Assembly: GCA_027924585.1 (NCBI GenBank)
Contig: BSBM01000877.1
Coordinates: 3,907,501-3,971,500 of the forward strand
Direction: 5' to 3'
Length of the DNA: 64,000 bases
Source of the DNA: Larix kaempferi
Taxonomy: Eukaryota; Streptophyta; Pinopsida; Pinales; Pinaceae
Of the stretch, positions 23,979 through 36,479 are shown piece after piece. The notes beneath the pieces were generated by a model that saw nothing but the letters and a program-made list of their open reading frames with translations, did no database searches and was not told where the DNA came from. Each line of letters starts with the position of its first letter. The stretch's first letter is position 1. The position numbers and the translations under genes were made by a program.

Positions 23979-25400
23979 TGTCAAGCACTCTATATGCAAA
24001 TAAATTGTTACCAATACACACAGAGCATATGAGATTTATTGTCAACCCGAGAAAGTCTTTTTATTTCAAAGGATAAGTGCACAATCTATGCTTAAACACC
24101 AAACCATTAGAAGTGAATACTTTTATCTCCTATCATCCATGTTCATCCCAAAAATCTATGCAATCCCAATTGCCTTCTAACTGCTACACTTCAATTCCTC
24201 TCTATCATGCATCAATAAGAAATGGTATCAGATCTAATCAACAATTGCAGGAAAGAAATCTCATTCGTATTCTAGAACAATCACCTATCTGATCTAATCA
24301 CTCTGGAAAATCATAAGGCATAAACTGAACATTAATCTAGAAATCCAATTGCAAAAGATTGAGTCAACTATTCTAAGAAATTGAATTGCAGAATGGAAAT
24401 CAATTATCATAACAGAAAAGATAAATTGCCAGGACTCATGGGATCACAACTTAACTGTAAGATGAACACGGCTGTGTATAACTGCAAATGAACCGCATAA
24501 AGCAAACCTTACTCAGTTGACTGTTATTCTACACCATTCACCAATCTCACGGAAATATAATCTTTAACTATACTGAAAATCCACACAATAACTACTACTG
24601 CTGCATACAGAAGAAATATCTTGAACACAGCATCACACAACAATAAATTAAAGAATCCTAATTTAACTCGGCAATCTCTGTGGAAGATGGGCCCAGCCTT
24701 CACACAGAGACGCTGGATAAACAACACGAACTCCTTTAGCTCAGAAGTAACCCCTTATATTAACAAAAGAACGATTACACAGTTTGCCTTGGCTGCTAAT
24801 ACAATGAATGAATTGTCTGCCGTTCAACCCCTGGGTCGAGGCAACTCCCCATATTTATATAACATCCAATCCTATAATCGGGCAGCCATGAAGATCTCTG
24901 ATCTTCAAGAACCCTAAATAACTAGCTGTTACAATACGTGGCAGAACAGAAACATTAAGATATGAGAAAGTTATCAATTGACCCAAGAGTGGCGGTCCTT
25001 CCAGCTCACAGCTAGACTCGAGCAACAACATACTCAAGATAGTGCATTCTGTTACAGCTGCCCTGTCACAGTTGTGCCTTAATTGATGATTCGAGCCCCA
25101 AGGACCCATTTTCAAGCAACGAACATCCCTTCCTTCATGACTTGTTCAGCCCCGTCTTCCTGCAGTCCATTTATCTCAACTACCTTCATAAATCATAATA
25201 TGTTAGCACAATTGAGAGATACACAGCTTTAATTATCACAATCATAAGCATTAATAAGATAAAACAATGATTATTCATACCTTGGTAAATTGAGGAAATA
25301 AAGTGAGGACAACAGGTCTAATTAGCATGATAAATGGTGTAAGACAGGGGCAGGAAAGATGATTGAAGATGATTAAAGAGGGCCAATTCTGGGCTCAACA
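23979..25400 (-). repeat. 5' LTR of the Athila-like element
   Basis: 1,422 bp partner of 4444-5864. The left edge faces the primer site and gag; the right edge is followed by ACTAC, matching GCTAC at the other end except for one base. Confidence 0.95.
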
Positions 25401-28400
25401 ACTACCAACTTAACAATTGTCATATAGCAACATGCAAGTCACACATCACAATTTTGCAAAGCATTGTAAATAAATAACCTAATGTGTGTTCACAACAGGT
25501 ATCATCTATGATGGCCTACCCATGAAAATCTTGATAGGGTGTTGACCGAGGGGCTTGACAATCCATGACTGCTTTGGTGTTGAACCCTACAAAAATCGAA
25601 CAATTTATAAAAAGTTAGGAAATGATCAAAAGTAAATGTTAAATTGGCATTAACTATGCATTGTTTTGTTTCTACAGATTTCCATTGAGGATACTAAGCA
25701 TCCATCTCTGCTTAGGGTAGACAGATCACCCCAAATCCACATATCATGTGTCATGCTAAATTGTTCTAATTTTGGTTGATTTTCATGTTTTTGTACTAAT
25801 CATAATATTATAAATTTGTATGTAGGTAGCATAATTCAAATGACATTCAACACCACCACCTTTCCATGACCATCCTCCACCTATTCTACACATGCCACAA
25901 TGCAATGCTAGTCCAATCCTTGGTTTCCATGTGCTAGACCTTGGAATTCTAATGTCCGCCTAGGGTTCTTCCTTTGATACTACAATGCATGGGGGTATAT
26001 CATTTTCCACCACCACCACATTTTCCATTGGTTTCACCCATCCACCATGAATCATCTCCGTATGTTGCATCCACTATGGGTGCACTCATTCACCCTACTA
26101 CAACCCCTCACATTACATACACTATGATTGCACCTAATATCCATGCTCTTATATGCCCCCCCTTGTATCCCCTATTGTTACATCCATTGTTCCCAAACAT
26201 GTAAACCCTTGACCAGTGGTTTCCTTGGAGAAATTTTCCTATCCGAGTGCTCCACCTCCTAGCCAATTTCTTTCAATACTTGGGAAATTCGTGGTGAGAT
26301 CATTAGTTGATGGAATTTTTATCCAACATGATGTAAATAAGTTTTAGGCATTTTGATTAATTTATTCTTGTATCTTCTGCATGAAGGAATTGTAGAATGA
26401 TAGGGTTGCGAAGGAGGAAAACACCCCCATGACTTGCAATCCCGTTTGTAGTCAGATTTGTTCATGTGGATTTCTAAAGTATAGTTTTGTAGGTGTTAAT
26501 TGATAGAAATATGGAAAAAAACTCAATTGACTATTTTTTCCTTTTCTAGTCTCCATAAAGATGCACAACTTTAATATGTACAAAGGCTCGAGTTTCCTCT
26601 AGATCTAAGAGGATTTGAATCATCTTTGGGGATTCACCTTGTAGTGGTGAGGCAAGCAAGAGTCAATGACTCATCCATTATGTATCTCAACCATGATAGT
26701 ATAGTTTTTGTAATGAGGTTCCATTTTCTATCTAGTGAATGAGGTGCCATTCTTTCATGTTTGGGCACAAGGTGCCATTATGCATATTGGGCAGTGTGTT
26801 CCATTTTGTAAAATATGTATAGATTTACCATATTTAAATATAGATACGCAATTTGGATAGTATTTCAAAGTTTTTTTTTATTTGATGTTTACGTATGATT
26901 CCATGATATTGTTTATATGAGAGTAAAACATCTTAAAATTTTTGGTTTCCAATCCATAATGCTAATCATTTTAATTTCATTTAAGCCACTTCTACTAACC
27001 AATAAATGATAAATCTTAATTGAGTGGGGTTGAGAAAGTGATGAGGTGATATATATGCAACAATTGACATGGATTGGGAAATGGTGGGGCACACGTGTTA
27101 TTTTCATTAATTACTCAATCAAACCCTTGTAGTAAGAGTCCTTCCACATATATCATGATTACATGATAATGACCACTCAAAGTGATAATTAAGTTGCATC
27201 CTTATGAATCTTTGGTGACACAAAGCTCTTGAATTCGATCCAACACCTAAATCTTGTTCCATTTTCAACTTGATACATATGATGTAAAATATATAATGAG
27301 GGGAGGTCCAATGAATATAAGATATTGTTATATTAAGTAAGAAATGTTCTTTTTTATTTTGTCAATTCATCATATTCATTGGTTCACTTGGTCACCCATA
27401 TTTTGCATATCTTTAACTTCATTTTAATTACATATTTTTAGAATAATTTAAAACTTATTATGTTATGCACTTTACCTTTTCCATGTGATATTTAACCAAT
27501 TCAATTATATCATGTTCTCCACCCTCACCTCTAACACAACTATCTCAAGTAGATCATATAATGATGAGGTGATCCTAAGGTGAGTATAAGTAACTACATA
27601 TTTAAGATTTGTAATTCCTCTGGGATAAGAAACAAATAAATTTATAATGGTTTTATTATTTGTATAGATCCACCCATCATATACAATTATGAAAACTATA
27701 TTTTCCTTGGAATCATTTTGTTCATTAAGGACTTAAGTCAAAAATTTGCACTTAGATTCTTTAGATGTAGGATATTTAAAATGATATCTACACACACCAA
27801 CACCTATCTTAGCCTATAAATATCAATAATTTGAAAGAACCAAAGTGTTTTCACCCTAGTAGATACTTATGATGCACCTAGGTAGATTTTAGTTCAGAAT
27901 CAAATCCTATGACTAGGGCGAGGCACAACCAATGTACCAAATAAAGAGAAATTGACCTCAATGAATCTATCTATAGGTTTAGAAGATTCACGATTAAGCA
28001 TCAAACCACTCAAAATACTCTAATAAGTAAATACAATATGGAGAAGAGATTACAAGGAAGAGGAGTATGTACCTTTTTTGAAGGTTGATCCTAGATGCTC
28101 CTTGGCCTCTTTTCTAGATCTACTCCTTATTTCCCAATTCCAACCTGTAAAACACACAAATTCACCTTCCTCAAACACATTTGACTACAACAAAGAATGT
28201 AAATAATTTGAAATGTAAATATAACATAAAAAATGAAGCAATATTCAAGTCAATTATAAAAAAATTAAACACATGTTTGGGGGAGGGAAAGATGTTGAAT
28301 TTCAATATGACAATGAAACAAGTACAAATCATATCTTCTAATTGTTAGGCACCTTATCGAATTCAAAGATCTGGTCTCTCTACTCTTACATTAAGATGAT

Positions 28401-29396
28401 CCCACTTTGATGCACTCGATGCATACAAGGGATGAAGTTACTTGATGATAGAAACTTCCATACTTAGGGATATAAGGGTCAGAAGAAAGGATCACTAATG
28501 AATTGGAATGAAGCGGGTGAAGGTGAGTGATTAATCTAGAATTAATTAGCATATTTGGTCTCCCCCTCTTGGATCATCTCATATCCTTTTAAGTTTGATG
28601 GAGATAGTTTCAAAGTGGTATAGGGAGTTGCAATCAAGCAATTGGTTTGAAAAACTTCCATAACTCCCATATTTTCAAATTATTACATCATGAAATTATG
28701 GGGAATTCGTGCCATGGCCAAAGGAAACATGCAAATGGTTTGCACCTTGCTAGTTTGTAAGCTGCGAATTTTCATTTTTTGTTGCATTCATGCCTTTGTC
28801 AAGGGAAACAAGTGAATGATTTGCGCCTTTCTAGTGTGCAAAGTGAAAATTTTCTCATTTGTAGTTGCAACTTCTCAGTATGAAGGGAATGGTGCTGGGA
28901 CCTCACTTTAATTTCTTAGGACCATAATTAGGGATTAAATCATTGGCTTTTCCATCCATAAATTTCCTTTTTGTGAGTGATAAGTGACACTTTGAGTGTC
29001 ATGTTTTGAACTGTTGTCACAAATAGATAAGTTCCAATTTGAGTTATAACAGATGCCCACTAATATATGAGGTCATAAGGGAACCTGATGGGGGAAATAC
29101 ATTATGATAACTGGTGGAGTAGGATGAATAGTAGAAAAGGACAATATTCCAAGACCCTTGACTCCAACAAAGTACCTGAAATAGAGAACAAGGTGTTATA
29201 AATTATTTTCCCTAAGATGGACATGTCCATGGTGAAATTGTGATAGAACATAGCTTCCAAATTGTATAAACTATGGATCCATGAAATATATGTGATGTAG
29301 TGATTTGTATAAAATGTGGATCCATGACATGTAAATGATGTAGTGATCATGGCCACAAAAGAATACACAATGGATCCATGTGACATATATGAAGGT
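25401..29396. other. intergenic DNA, no gene supported
   Basis: About 4 kb without a convincing ORF, RNA gene or terminal-repeat pair. A local imperfect duplication of about 90 bp lies near 28715-28860. From about 29215 onward a short degenerate repeat containing ACAATGGATCCATG and GTAGTGATCATGGCCACAAA appears; it continues across the insertion at 29402-32390 to about 32500. Confidence 0.65.
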
Positions 29397-29401
29397 GGAT
29401 C
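29397..29401. repeat. target-site duplication (GGATC) of the 3 kb copia-type element
   Basis: GGATC precedes the left LTR and recurs at 32391-32395 after the right LTR. Confidence 0.9.
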
Positions 29402-30089
29402 TGTTAGGATATCTCATCATCACTTTTTATGTTTGCATGCATCCCAGTCATTAGTGAGGTGTCACCCAGCACCTAGTTCCTAGTTTGCTAGGCCCAGGAG
29501 CTTCTTTCCACTCATTTTTATCCATCCTAGTCAGTGATGCGCCCACCTTTCACCTACCACATGTGAAAGGTGCCCTTCTTCACCTACCACTCAGTTACAC
29601 TTCAGTTAGTTGAGTAATTTGTGGATATTTCCTTAATTTAAGGCTAGATTGACTTGTTAACTAACTGAAACACTCCGTTGGATCCCCATTAAGACTAGAT
29701 TTCCTATTTTGACTCCAATCAGCTCCCCATGTGCCCTCTACTAAGCCTCCTTCACTACATTAGTGCTCCCATGCACCACTTACACCTACCACATTCAGTT
29801 AGACTTAGTTTGACACCTGGTTGACCATTACTTGTGCATTGATGACTCCACTAATCTGATGATGAGGAATCCTAGTGGAGCCAAGCTATTCCATGCAACA
29901 TATTCGAATGACCTCCTTGGTTAATTCAAATCATTCAGTCATTGCGACTACACATTGTATTGTATTCTACTTCTAAGTTCAATAGAGCACTACTGCAATT
30001 CTCTTACACGGTTTACACATATTATTCTTTATGCATCTATTGTAATTGATTTACTTGTTTAATTAGAATTGTTGTGCTTCAATTTCACA
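29402..30089 (+). repeat. 5' LTR of the gag-only element
   Basis: 688 bp; the end TTCACA abuts the primer site. Direct partner of 31685-32390. Confidence 0.93.
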
Positions 30090-30102
30090 TGGTATCAAAG
30101 CC
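30090..30102 (+). other. primer-binding site, initiator tRNA-Met
   Basis: TGGTATCAAAGCC follows the LTR directly; one base differs from the usual TGGTATCAGAGC. Confidence 0.88.
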
Positions 30103-30457
30103 ATGGTAGGGACAAGAATTCTTTTATTCATGGATTATTCACGAAGATTGAGAAAATTGCTCACATTGCAACAGATTTTGCACTACACGCATATTTTGCA
30201 CTGTATGTCGATTCTGCACTAGTGATTCTGCATTGCATGCATATTCTACACTGCATGCCCTTTTTTCCAATTCTGCACCAGAAGCTGAAAGTTTCCACAT
30301 AATTCCTGGATATTGATCATTGGATCTTCAAGCTTGCTTGATTTCCTATGTCGGGTGTGATGCAACTTGAAAAATGTAGGTTGTCGACCTTATAGTTCTT
30401 GTTTGTGTGTGATTTGCAGGTTTCTTACTTCCTCCATTTGCATTTACTATTGCAGAG

Positions 30458-31422
30458 ATGGAAGCTTCTTCTTCAAAAAATATTCTTACTCCATTCAACT
30501 ATGGTGAATGGAAACCAAAGATGACTACTTGTTTGAAGAGACATGTCTTTTTTATGTGTGTATTGGTATTACAAGAGATTTTGATTTCGATGAAGAGGAG
30601 AATGATTGGCTTAATGATTGTGACAGAGATTTTGGGACAATATGTCTTGCTATGTCTCCTTGTATGCGCTACCTCAGTACAACTGCTGAAAATACAAGAG
30701 ATCTATGGACCCAACTCGATAGAGAATTTGGAAAGCAGGGAGAAGAGGATCATGCTATCCATTTGGAGAACAAGCCCAGTGAGATCTCCTTATGTGTTCT
30801 CTCCGATTATGTCTTGGCCTCAACCATTGTTCAAGATGAAGAAGAAACTGTAGATTCAACACTCATTCTCTCAATATCTTCTATTTCGAATTCTGAGCAA
30901 GATAAGCCAACTCATACTCTAGAATCTGAAGAGGTTCTTGAATCCTCTCTTTCACATGATTTTACTGGTATGAAGAATAATGATCTACTTGATGTTTTGG
31001 AGGTCAAATCAGATTTTGGAGGTGACACATTTGCTCTCCTTGATCACATGCTTCCTGCATACTTGTGTTCTATCATTGGCACATGTTCTCATAGTTTTAT
31101 TGAAGATGAAGAACACTACCATTCACTTGAGTTCAAGTCTCATGCACTCTTTGCTGATTTTGGTTTTGATCTCGCCCTTGTTGGTTCAAAGGAGATCTCA
31201 AGAAACCATCTATCAATTCTTGGAGCTGATTTAACTTCCATTGATCAAAAGTTCAACTTTCAAGAGCTATTTTATCTAATTGGAGCTGATTTTACCTCAT
31301 TTGGTTCGAATTACAGGTCCCAGGATGATTTCTATATTTTCATATTTGTTCTCACCATGATCGGTCTAAAGAGCAAGTTTATAAAGTCTCCATATTCGCT
31401 TGCATCCACTGATGGAGAATAA
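30458..31422 (+). pseudogene. gag-like ORF with unknown C-terminal part, one frameshift
   Basis: The ATG at 30458 starts MEASSSKNILTPFNYGEWKP, matching the N-terminus of copia capsid proteins (a Phe-Asn/Asp-Tyr-x-x-Trp motif). A frameshift near 30525-30550 moves to a frame open from 30508 to the TAA at 31420-31422. That frame carries further capsid-like sequence (RDFDFDEEENDWLNDCDRDF, NTRDLWTQLDREFG) and then about 200 acidic residues I do not recognise, with a repeated motif (LGADLTSIDQKFNFQ, then IGADFTSFGSNYRSQ). No zinc knuckle is seen. The long frame has stayed open despite several percent LTR divergence. Confidence 0.7.
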
Positions 31423-31675
31423 AAGCACATGTTTTTGGAGCATGATCCATTTCCTCCAAAGAATAAAATACTTCCAGACATATCTACTTGAGTTTGGAGC
31501 AATTAATACTTTGGTGTGTTTTCAGTCTATTTTGAGGGGGATTTTTCCCATGAGGTTTTCTCCATTTCCTTGGTTCATAGATTGTTCTTTATTTGGATTA
31601 TTTTTTGTATTGGGGTGACCTTTGGTCTCAGTAACCAGGGCCCTATATTTTATTTTGTACCTCATAGTATAGCTT

Positions 31676-31684
31676 GAGGGGGGG
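31676..31684 (+). other. polypurine tract of the gag-only element
   Basis: GAGGGGGGG directly before the right LTR. Confidence 0.88.
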
Positions 31685-32390
31685 TGTTAGGATATCTCAT
31701 CATCAGTTTTTATGTTTGCATGTAGTCATGCATTTGCATGCATCCCAGTCATCAGTGAGGTGTCACCCAGCACCTAGTCCCCAGTTTGCTATCCCCGGGA
31801 GCTTCTTTCCACTCATTTTTAGCCCTCCTAGTCAGTGATGCACCCACCTTTCACCTACCACATGTGAAAGGCACCCTTCTTCACCTACCACTCAGTTACA
31901 CTTCAGTTAGTTGAGTAATTTGTGGATCTTTCCTTGATTTAAGTCTAGATTGACTTGTTAACTAACTGAAACACTTCGTTGGACCCCCAATGAGACTAGA
32001 TTGCCTATTTTGACTCCAGTCAGCTCCCCAAGCACCCTCCACTAAGCCTCCTTCACTACATTAGTGCTCCCATGCACTAGTTACACCTACCACATTCAGT
32101 TAGACTCAGTTTGACACCTGGTTGACCGTTACTTGTGCATTGATGACTCCATTGATATGATGATGAGGAATCCTAGTGGAGCCAAGCTATTCCATGCAGC
32201 ATATTTGAATGACCTCCTTGGTTAATTCGAATCATTCAGTCATTATGACTACACATTGTATTGTATTCTACTTCTAAGTTCAATAAAGCACTGCTGCAAT
32301 TCTCTTGCACAGTTTACACATATTATTCTTTATGCATCTGTTGTAATTGATTTACTTGTTCAATTAGATCTGTTGTGCTTCAATTTCATA
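31685..32390 (+). repeat. 3' LTR of the gag-only element
   Basis: 706 bp. It contains an extra 18 bp with ATGTAGTCATGCATTT near its start relative to the left LTR. Followed by GGATC. Confidence 0.93.
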
Positions 32391-32503
32391 GGATCATGGC
32401 CATGAATATGATACATAATGGATCCATTCCAACCAAGAGATCATAACCACAAATAGATACACAATGGATATATGTTAATCAGAATAGCATAGCCACAAAT
32501 AGA

Positions 32504-32895
32504 TGTGAGGAACCTGCAACAATTAATTGATGAAAATGCACTATATATCATAACACAAGAGATTTATTGATCACGGGACACTTCGAGGGGGAAACCTCCT
32601 TTGAGAAAGCTCAATACAAATAAATCATGGATCCCTTCATTGGCCTCAACACGTACTTATATAATAAGTCTATGCATCCAATACTATGGATCAATACCAT
32701 GGAATATATAATACTATGGGATGACTTACAAAGCATATGCATCCAATACTATGGATCAATACCATGGAACATATAATACTATGGGATAATACAAACTATG
32801 GATCAATACCATGGAACATATAATACTACGGGATGACTTACAAAGCATATGCGTCCAACAACAATATACTAACAAAGTAAAGAGAAGGGTTGACA
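32504..32895 (-). repeat. 3' LTR of the chromovirus (approximate end)
   Basis: It shares its first 115 or so bases with 63102-63215 but then differs. It contains two to three tandem copies of a block of about 65 bp with CCAATACTATGGATCAATACC. The right edge is set at the TGACA before the purine tract near 32909-32923, which is not quite adjacent, so the boundary is approximate. Confidence 0.6.
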
Positions 32896-32908
32896 CGAGT
32901 TCCTAAAA

Positions 32909-32923
32909 TCCCCTCCCCCTTAG
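32909..32923 (-). other. polypurine tract of the chromovirus
   Basis: In element sense CTAAGGGGGAGGGGA. It is about 13 bases from the proposed LTR start. Confidence 0.6.
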
Positions 32924-32954
32924 AAAAAGATTTGTCCTCAAATATTTAGATATG

Positions 32955-33468
32955 GAAATTGTCAATGAATCTGAAGGAGTGGTTCCCATGTACCATCCTC
33001 TGGTTGCATTCTGTGCCAATGAATAAATACTTTTGTGATAGATCAAGAGAGAAGCTAATGAGTGCACCTATTGAAGATAGCCTCCGACTCCAAAATGATG
33101 GATCCTTCATTATCCAGTTCTGGTAAAATAGTTTGTCCTTTGATGCTGGTGGCAAGAAATTTCTTTAGACAAGAGACATGAAATACTGGATGAATGCGGG
33201 AAGAAGAAGGAAGTTCCAATTTATAAGCAATGGACCCAATATTCTGAAGAACCTTATATGGCCCATAGAACTTTGGAGCGAGCTTACGACACCCTTTGAG
33301 TTTCAGGGAGGATTTCTTGTAAGGCTGTAGATGAAGAAAAACCATATCACCTACTTGGAAAGTATGCTCAGAACGATGTTGATCGGCTTGTTGTTTCATT
33401 CGATTTCTTGTCATGTGAAGATTGTCCTGCAAAATGTGAAGAATATGATCATGGTTTCGAAGAGCCAT
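32955..33468 (-). pseudogene. integrase C-terminus and chromodomain of the chromovirus
   Basis: Shows QVGDMVFLHLQPYKKSSL, then KFYGPYKVLQNIGSIAYKL (GPY/F module), HPVFHVSCLKKF, and after a frame change near 33060 a chromodomain-like VFIHWHRMQPEDGTWEPLLQ. In chromoviruses the chromodomain steers integration to particular chromatin. The frame change and upstream stops make it non-functional. Confidence 0.8.
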
Positions 33469-33606
33469 GTCAACTTCCTAAACTGATGAACTACTGGAGG
33501 TGTATGGAATAAGAACTGGTGGTACCTGACCATAGACTGCTTCATATGGAGTCATTTTAGATGCAGTTTGGTAGGAGCTATTGTACCACCATTCAACGAG
33601 AGGGAT

Positions 33607-34077
33607 CTACTTTTCCCACTGATGTTGTTTGGAGGTGAAGCAATGAAGAGAAGTTTCCAAACATTTATCGATAATTTCAGTATGATCATCTGCTTGTGGG
33701 TGATAACCCAAACTCATCTTCAGTTTGGTGCCAGTGTGGAGAAATAGGTCTGTCCAAAAATGACTCGTGAAATTTGCATCACGATCTGAGAAAATGGAAG
33801 AAGGGATTCCATGAAGATGGAAGATCTGGTCCAAGAAAATTTGTGCAACTGAGGAGGTGGTATAGGGATGGACGAGGGCACAAAAATGACTATATTTGGA
33901 GAGATGATCAACCACAATCAAAATCATTGTCTTCCCTCCATATTTAGGTAAACCTTCAATGAAATCCATATAAATATATGTCCAAATCCGTGTAGGGATA
34001 GGAAAGGGTTCGAGCAATCCTAGAAGGAGTGTCGTTTCACCCCTGTTGCGCTGGCAGGTATCACATTCAAACACCAT
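33607..34077 (-). pseudogene. integrase catalytic core of the chromovirus
   Basis: Begins in the zinc-binding region (CDTCQRNRG) and carries the D,D-35-E core: MDFIEGLP, SDRDANFTSHF and HTEIIDKC, with 35 residues between the second Asp and the Glu. The usual NGQTE is changed to DDHTE. About 140 bp to the next piece (33468) includes stops. Confidence 0.88.
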
Positions 34078-34104
34078 CTATTGAATTTTGCTTTTCATTC
34101 CCTG

Positions 34105-34447
34105 CTAAAAGAAGTTATGCCATGCCCGCTCATATGTTTTGAGGAACCCAGAGTACCCGACCGATGGAGAAGCAGGGAGTTCATAGAAGACATCTTGTTG
34201 AAGATCTGTGCTCTGGGGAAGCACCAGACGACCCTTGTATCTTAGGGAAGCACCATCCCAAGAGTAATGCGGTACAACAGAAGGGTTGTTGGTAAACCGT
34301 TGGATGATTTGAGATGATGAGAAGTCATTGAAATAGCCCTGTTGAACAGATTGAAACCAATTTGGAACAGGAATATAAATAGCTGAAAGAGAAACTTGGT
34401 CATCAAATGTGCGAGAAAGAGCATCTGCCACAAGATTGTCCTTGCCC
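34105..34447 (-). pseudogene. RNase H end and integrase N-terminus of the chromovirus
   Basis: Starts at the insertion point with the RNase H terminus (GKDNLVADALSRTFDD), followed by a spacer and the integrase N-terminal segment (SVGYSGFLKTYERAWHNFF). A TAG follows where relatives have a Trp or Gln, and another separates it from the catalytic core. Confidence 0.85.
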
Positions 34448-34452
34448 TTATT

Positions 34453-35828
34453 TGTAATATCCCAATTCTGACCCCATTACATTAAAATGTAAATGATGTA
34501 ATATTGTTATAAAATCATGGTGAGGAGATCAAGTCCAAGTCCCCTCCATCGATTTAGTGATGCATATGTTGTGCGTGCTAGCCAGGCACAATGGAATTGA
34601 AAATATCATGTAAATATGCATTTTAATAAAATACCCATAACTAGCTATGCAATGCAATAAAACAAGAGACGGGGGCATGATTTTTACAAGGAATTTGGAG
34701 GGAAATATTCAAAACCTTGGAGCCAATCAAGTCAAGACAAGTGTCAATGAGAGAACCCATGAACCCTCAACTACCCATGTTGACTTTTGTACCCAATCAT
34801 TTATTTCTTCAAATATTTGGTTGAGGGAGTTAATGCATTGGGGAATGGAGAGGTATGGCTATCCAAATTTGGGTATGGGAAAGCCATCAGTTTTGGAAAA
34901 ACGTGTTTGTCTTCTTGGACAAGAAAGGAGCCACGAAATTGATCCCCAAGCCATTATTCACCATTGTCTTTTCTCCCTCATGCGGTCTAAGTGTACTGGG
35001 CATTTTCCTCCACATTTTTTTCCAGTGTTGCCTAGGTTTCTAGCTGGGAAGAGGGAGGTTTTGTGTTGCAGAGCCATGGGGAAGAAAATAAATCCGATTT
35101 GGGCATCCTAGGAGGTCATTTTCACCATTTAAATGCCCCTATATCTATGGGAAATTTGAGTTGTTCCCCCGTGGTCAATTTTTCCCTCCCCATAAGTCAT
35201 TTTGATGTGCCACGATTGGGGAAAACCCATGGACATCATGTTTTGTAAATCCCATTGTTGAAAATGGGTATCCATGACCAATAAATGAGCTTGTTGTATA
35301 TGGATTGGGTATCCATTGTTTTGGCTTGAGCTTGAGTGCAAGCAACCAAAAATAGAAGGGTTCACATTGGCCTGATAAACCCAGTTGTGGACTGGCTTGA
35401 ATTGGATGTGATGTTTGCTTGGGTTGTGCTGAGATTGAGAGTCCCCTTTTCCTCATAGAAATTATGCCCAGCTCAGGGGTGGCAGTTGTGTTGAGAGATT
35501 GATGAACACAGCTGGCCTATGGCTAGGTGGAATGTTGCAGCAACATAGCTATTTTCTTGGGACAATTTCACCATGAAGATAAGCATTCTATTTCTGTGTA
35601 TTCAATTCTGCAATGTATTGATTGTTCTAATTTTGTTGAATGTATGCATAAGAAATGTGTGTGGATAGTTTAAGTCCATTGTGCATGTTTATTTGGATAT
35701 GCATCTGCACAAATGTTTTTATTTATATGAATCTTCAATGATGAACGGGGTTGAGTTTTTGGTAAAAATCCCAAGATATGTAGTCATGTTCCCTTCCTTG
35801 CATTGGATCGATGGGAGGGGATGTGACA
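34453..35828 (+). repeat. 5' LTR of the non-coding element
   Basis: 1,376 bp. Its end GGGATGTGACA is shared with the right LTR. It contains one copy of the motif CTGATAAACCCAGTTGTGGA that is amplified in the interior near 57360-57900. Confidence 0.92.
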
Positions 35829-35831
35829 GAT

Positions 35832-35843
35832 TGGTATCAAAGC
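35832..35843 (+). other. primer-binding site of the non-coding element
   Basis: TGGTATCAAAGC three bases after the LTR; initiator tRNA-Met type with one change. Confidence 0.82.
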
Positions 35844-35984
35844 GTAGGATACAACATTGGGCCTATATAGGCCTAATCAGGTAACTTGCAGAGGTAAGCA
35901 TGCTTCCTGCTCGACAAAAATTTCAAAATTTTCTAACTGTTTTTGAGTTTTTTGCCTAAGTGTGTCGGCGCAGAATTGGAAAGT

Positions 35985-36475
35985 CCGTCGAAACTATCGA
36001 TGATAAATTGGGAGAGTCGTCGATACCTTTCGGAGAGAAAGAGAAAATTCCACCGAAAGGCATTTCAACACAAAAGATAAAAGTCCACTGATATGTTTCG
36101 GTGAGAAAGAAAAAAGTCCGCCGAAGTGTTTCGACGAAAAAGAGAAAAGTTTGTCGAAAGCATTTCGGTGCAAAGAGAAAATTCCACCGAAAGTGTTTCA
36201 ATGCAAAAGAGAAAATTTCGCCGAAGGCATTTCGGTGCAGAAAAGAAAATTCCGCCGAAAGCGTTTCGGCGTAAAAGAGAAAAGTCTACCGAAAGAATTT
36301 CGACACAAAAGTGAAAATTCCGCCGATACATTTTGGCGATAAAGAGAAAAGTCCACCAAAATCATTTCGACGCAAAAGAGAAAAGTCCGCCGAGAGCATT
36401 TAGGTGCAAAAGGGATAAGTCCGCCAAAACAGGTCGGGGAAAGATGGATAAGTCCGCCGAAACAAGGAAATTAAG
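35985..36475 (+). repeat. tandem array with self-complementary units
   Basis: About 14 copies of a unit of 33-37 bp containing GTCCGCCGAAAGCATTTCGG followed by AAAAGAGAAAA. Many units hold an inverted repeat such as CGCCGAAA and TTTCGGCG with a 2-3 base loop (for example near 36253-36271). Open frames across it on both strands are repeat artefacts. Confidence 0.88.
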
Positions 36476-36479
36476 CAGT

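Larger units (their letters stand above)
4444..25400 (-). mobile_element. Athila-like Ty3/gypsy LTR retrotransposon, split by a copia insertion
   Basis: Two direct repeats (4444-5864 and 23979-25400) bound gag and pol in minus orientation. The LTRs open TGTTGAGCCC and close with ACA in element sense. Next to the 5' LTR is a tRNA-Asp primer site; next to the 3' LTR is a purine tract. Flanks are GCTAC and ACTAC, a 5 bp target duplication with one change. Removing the nested copia element and its extra duplication leaves about 13.9 kb. The Athila-type assignment (non-chromodomain gypsy) rests on the FMDDF reverse transcriptase box, the segment before protease that matches the Athila linker, the tRNA-Asp primer and an extra ORF after pol. 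By eye the LTRs differ at about 35 of 1,421 positions, mostly transitions. Several in-frame stops and two frameshifts make this copy non-autonomous. Confidence 0.95.
29402..32390 (+). mobile_element. short gag-only copia-type element (TR-GAG-like)
   Basis: Two LTRs (29402-30089 and 31685-32390) begin TGTTAGGATATCTCATCATC. The left ends TTTCACA, the right TTTCATA, and a 5 bp GGATC duplication flanks the pair. The 1.6 kb interior has an initiator-Met primer site, one ORF beginning with a copia capsid-like segment, and a purine tract; there is no protease, integrase or polymerase. This layout matches the class called TR-GAG in plants. The LTRs differ by several percent and by an 18 bp insertion in the right one. 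Confidence 0.92.

Noticed and set aside
25974-26204. 76-codon Pro/His-rich frame
   Set aside because: Short, low complexity, no neighbouring exon or motif.
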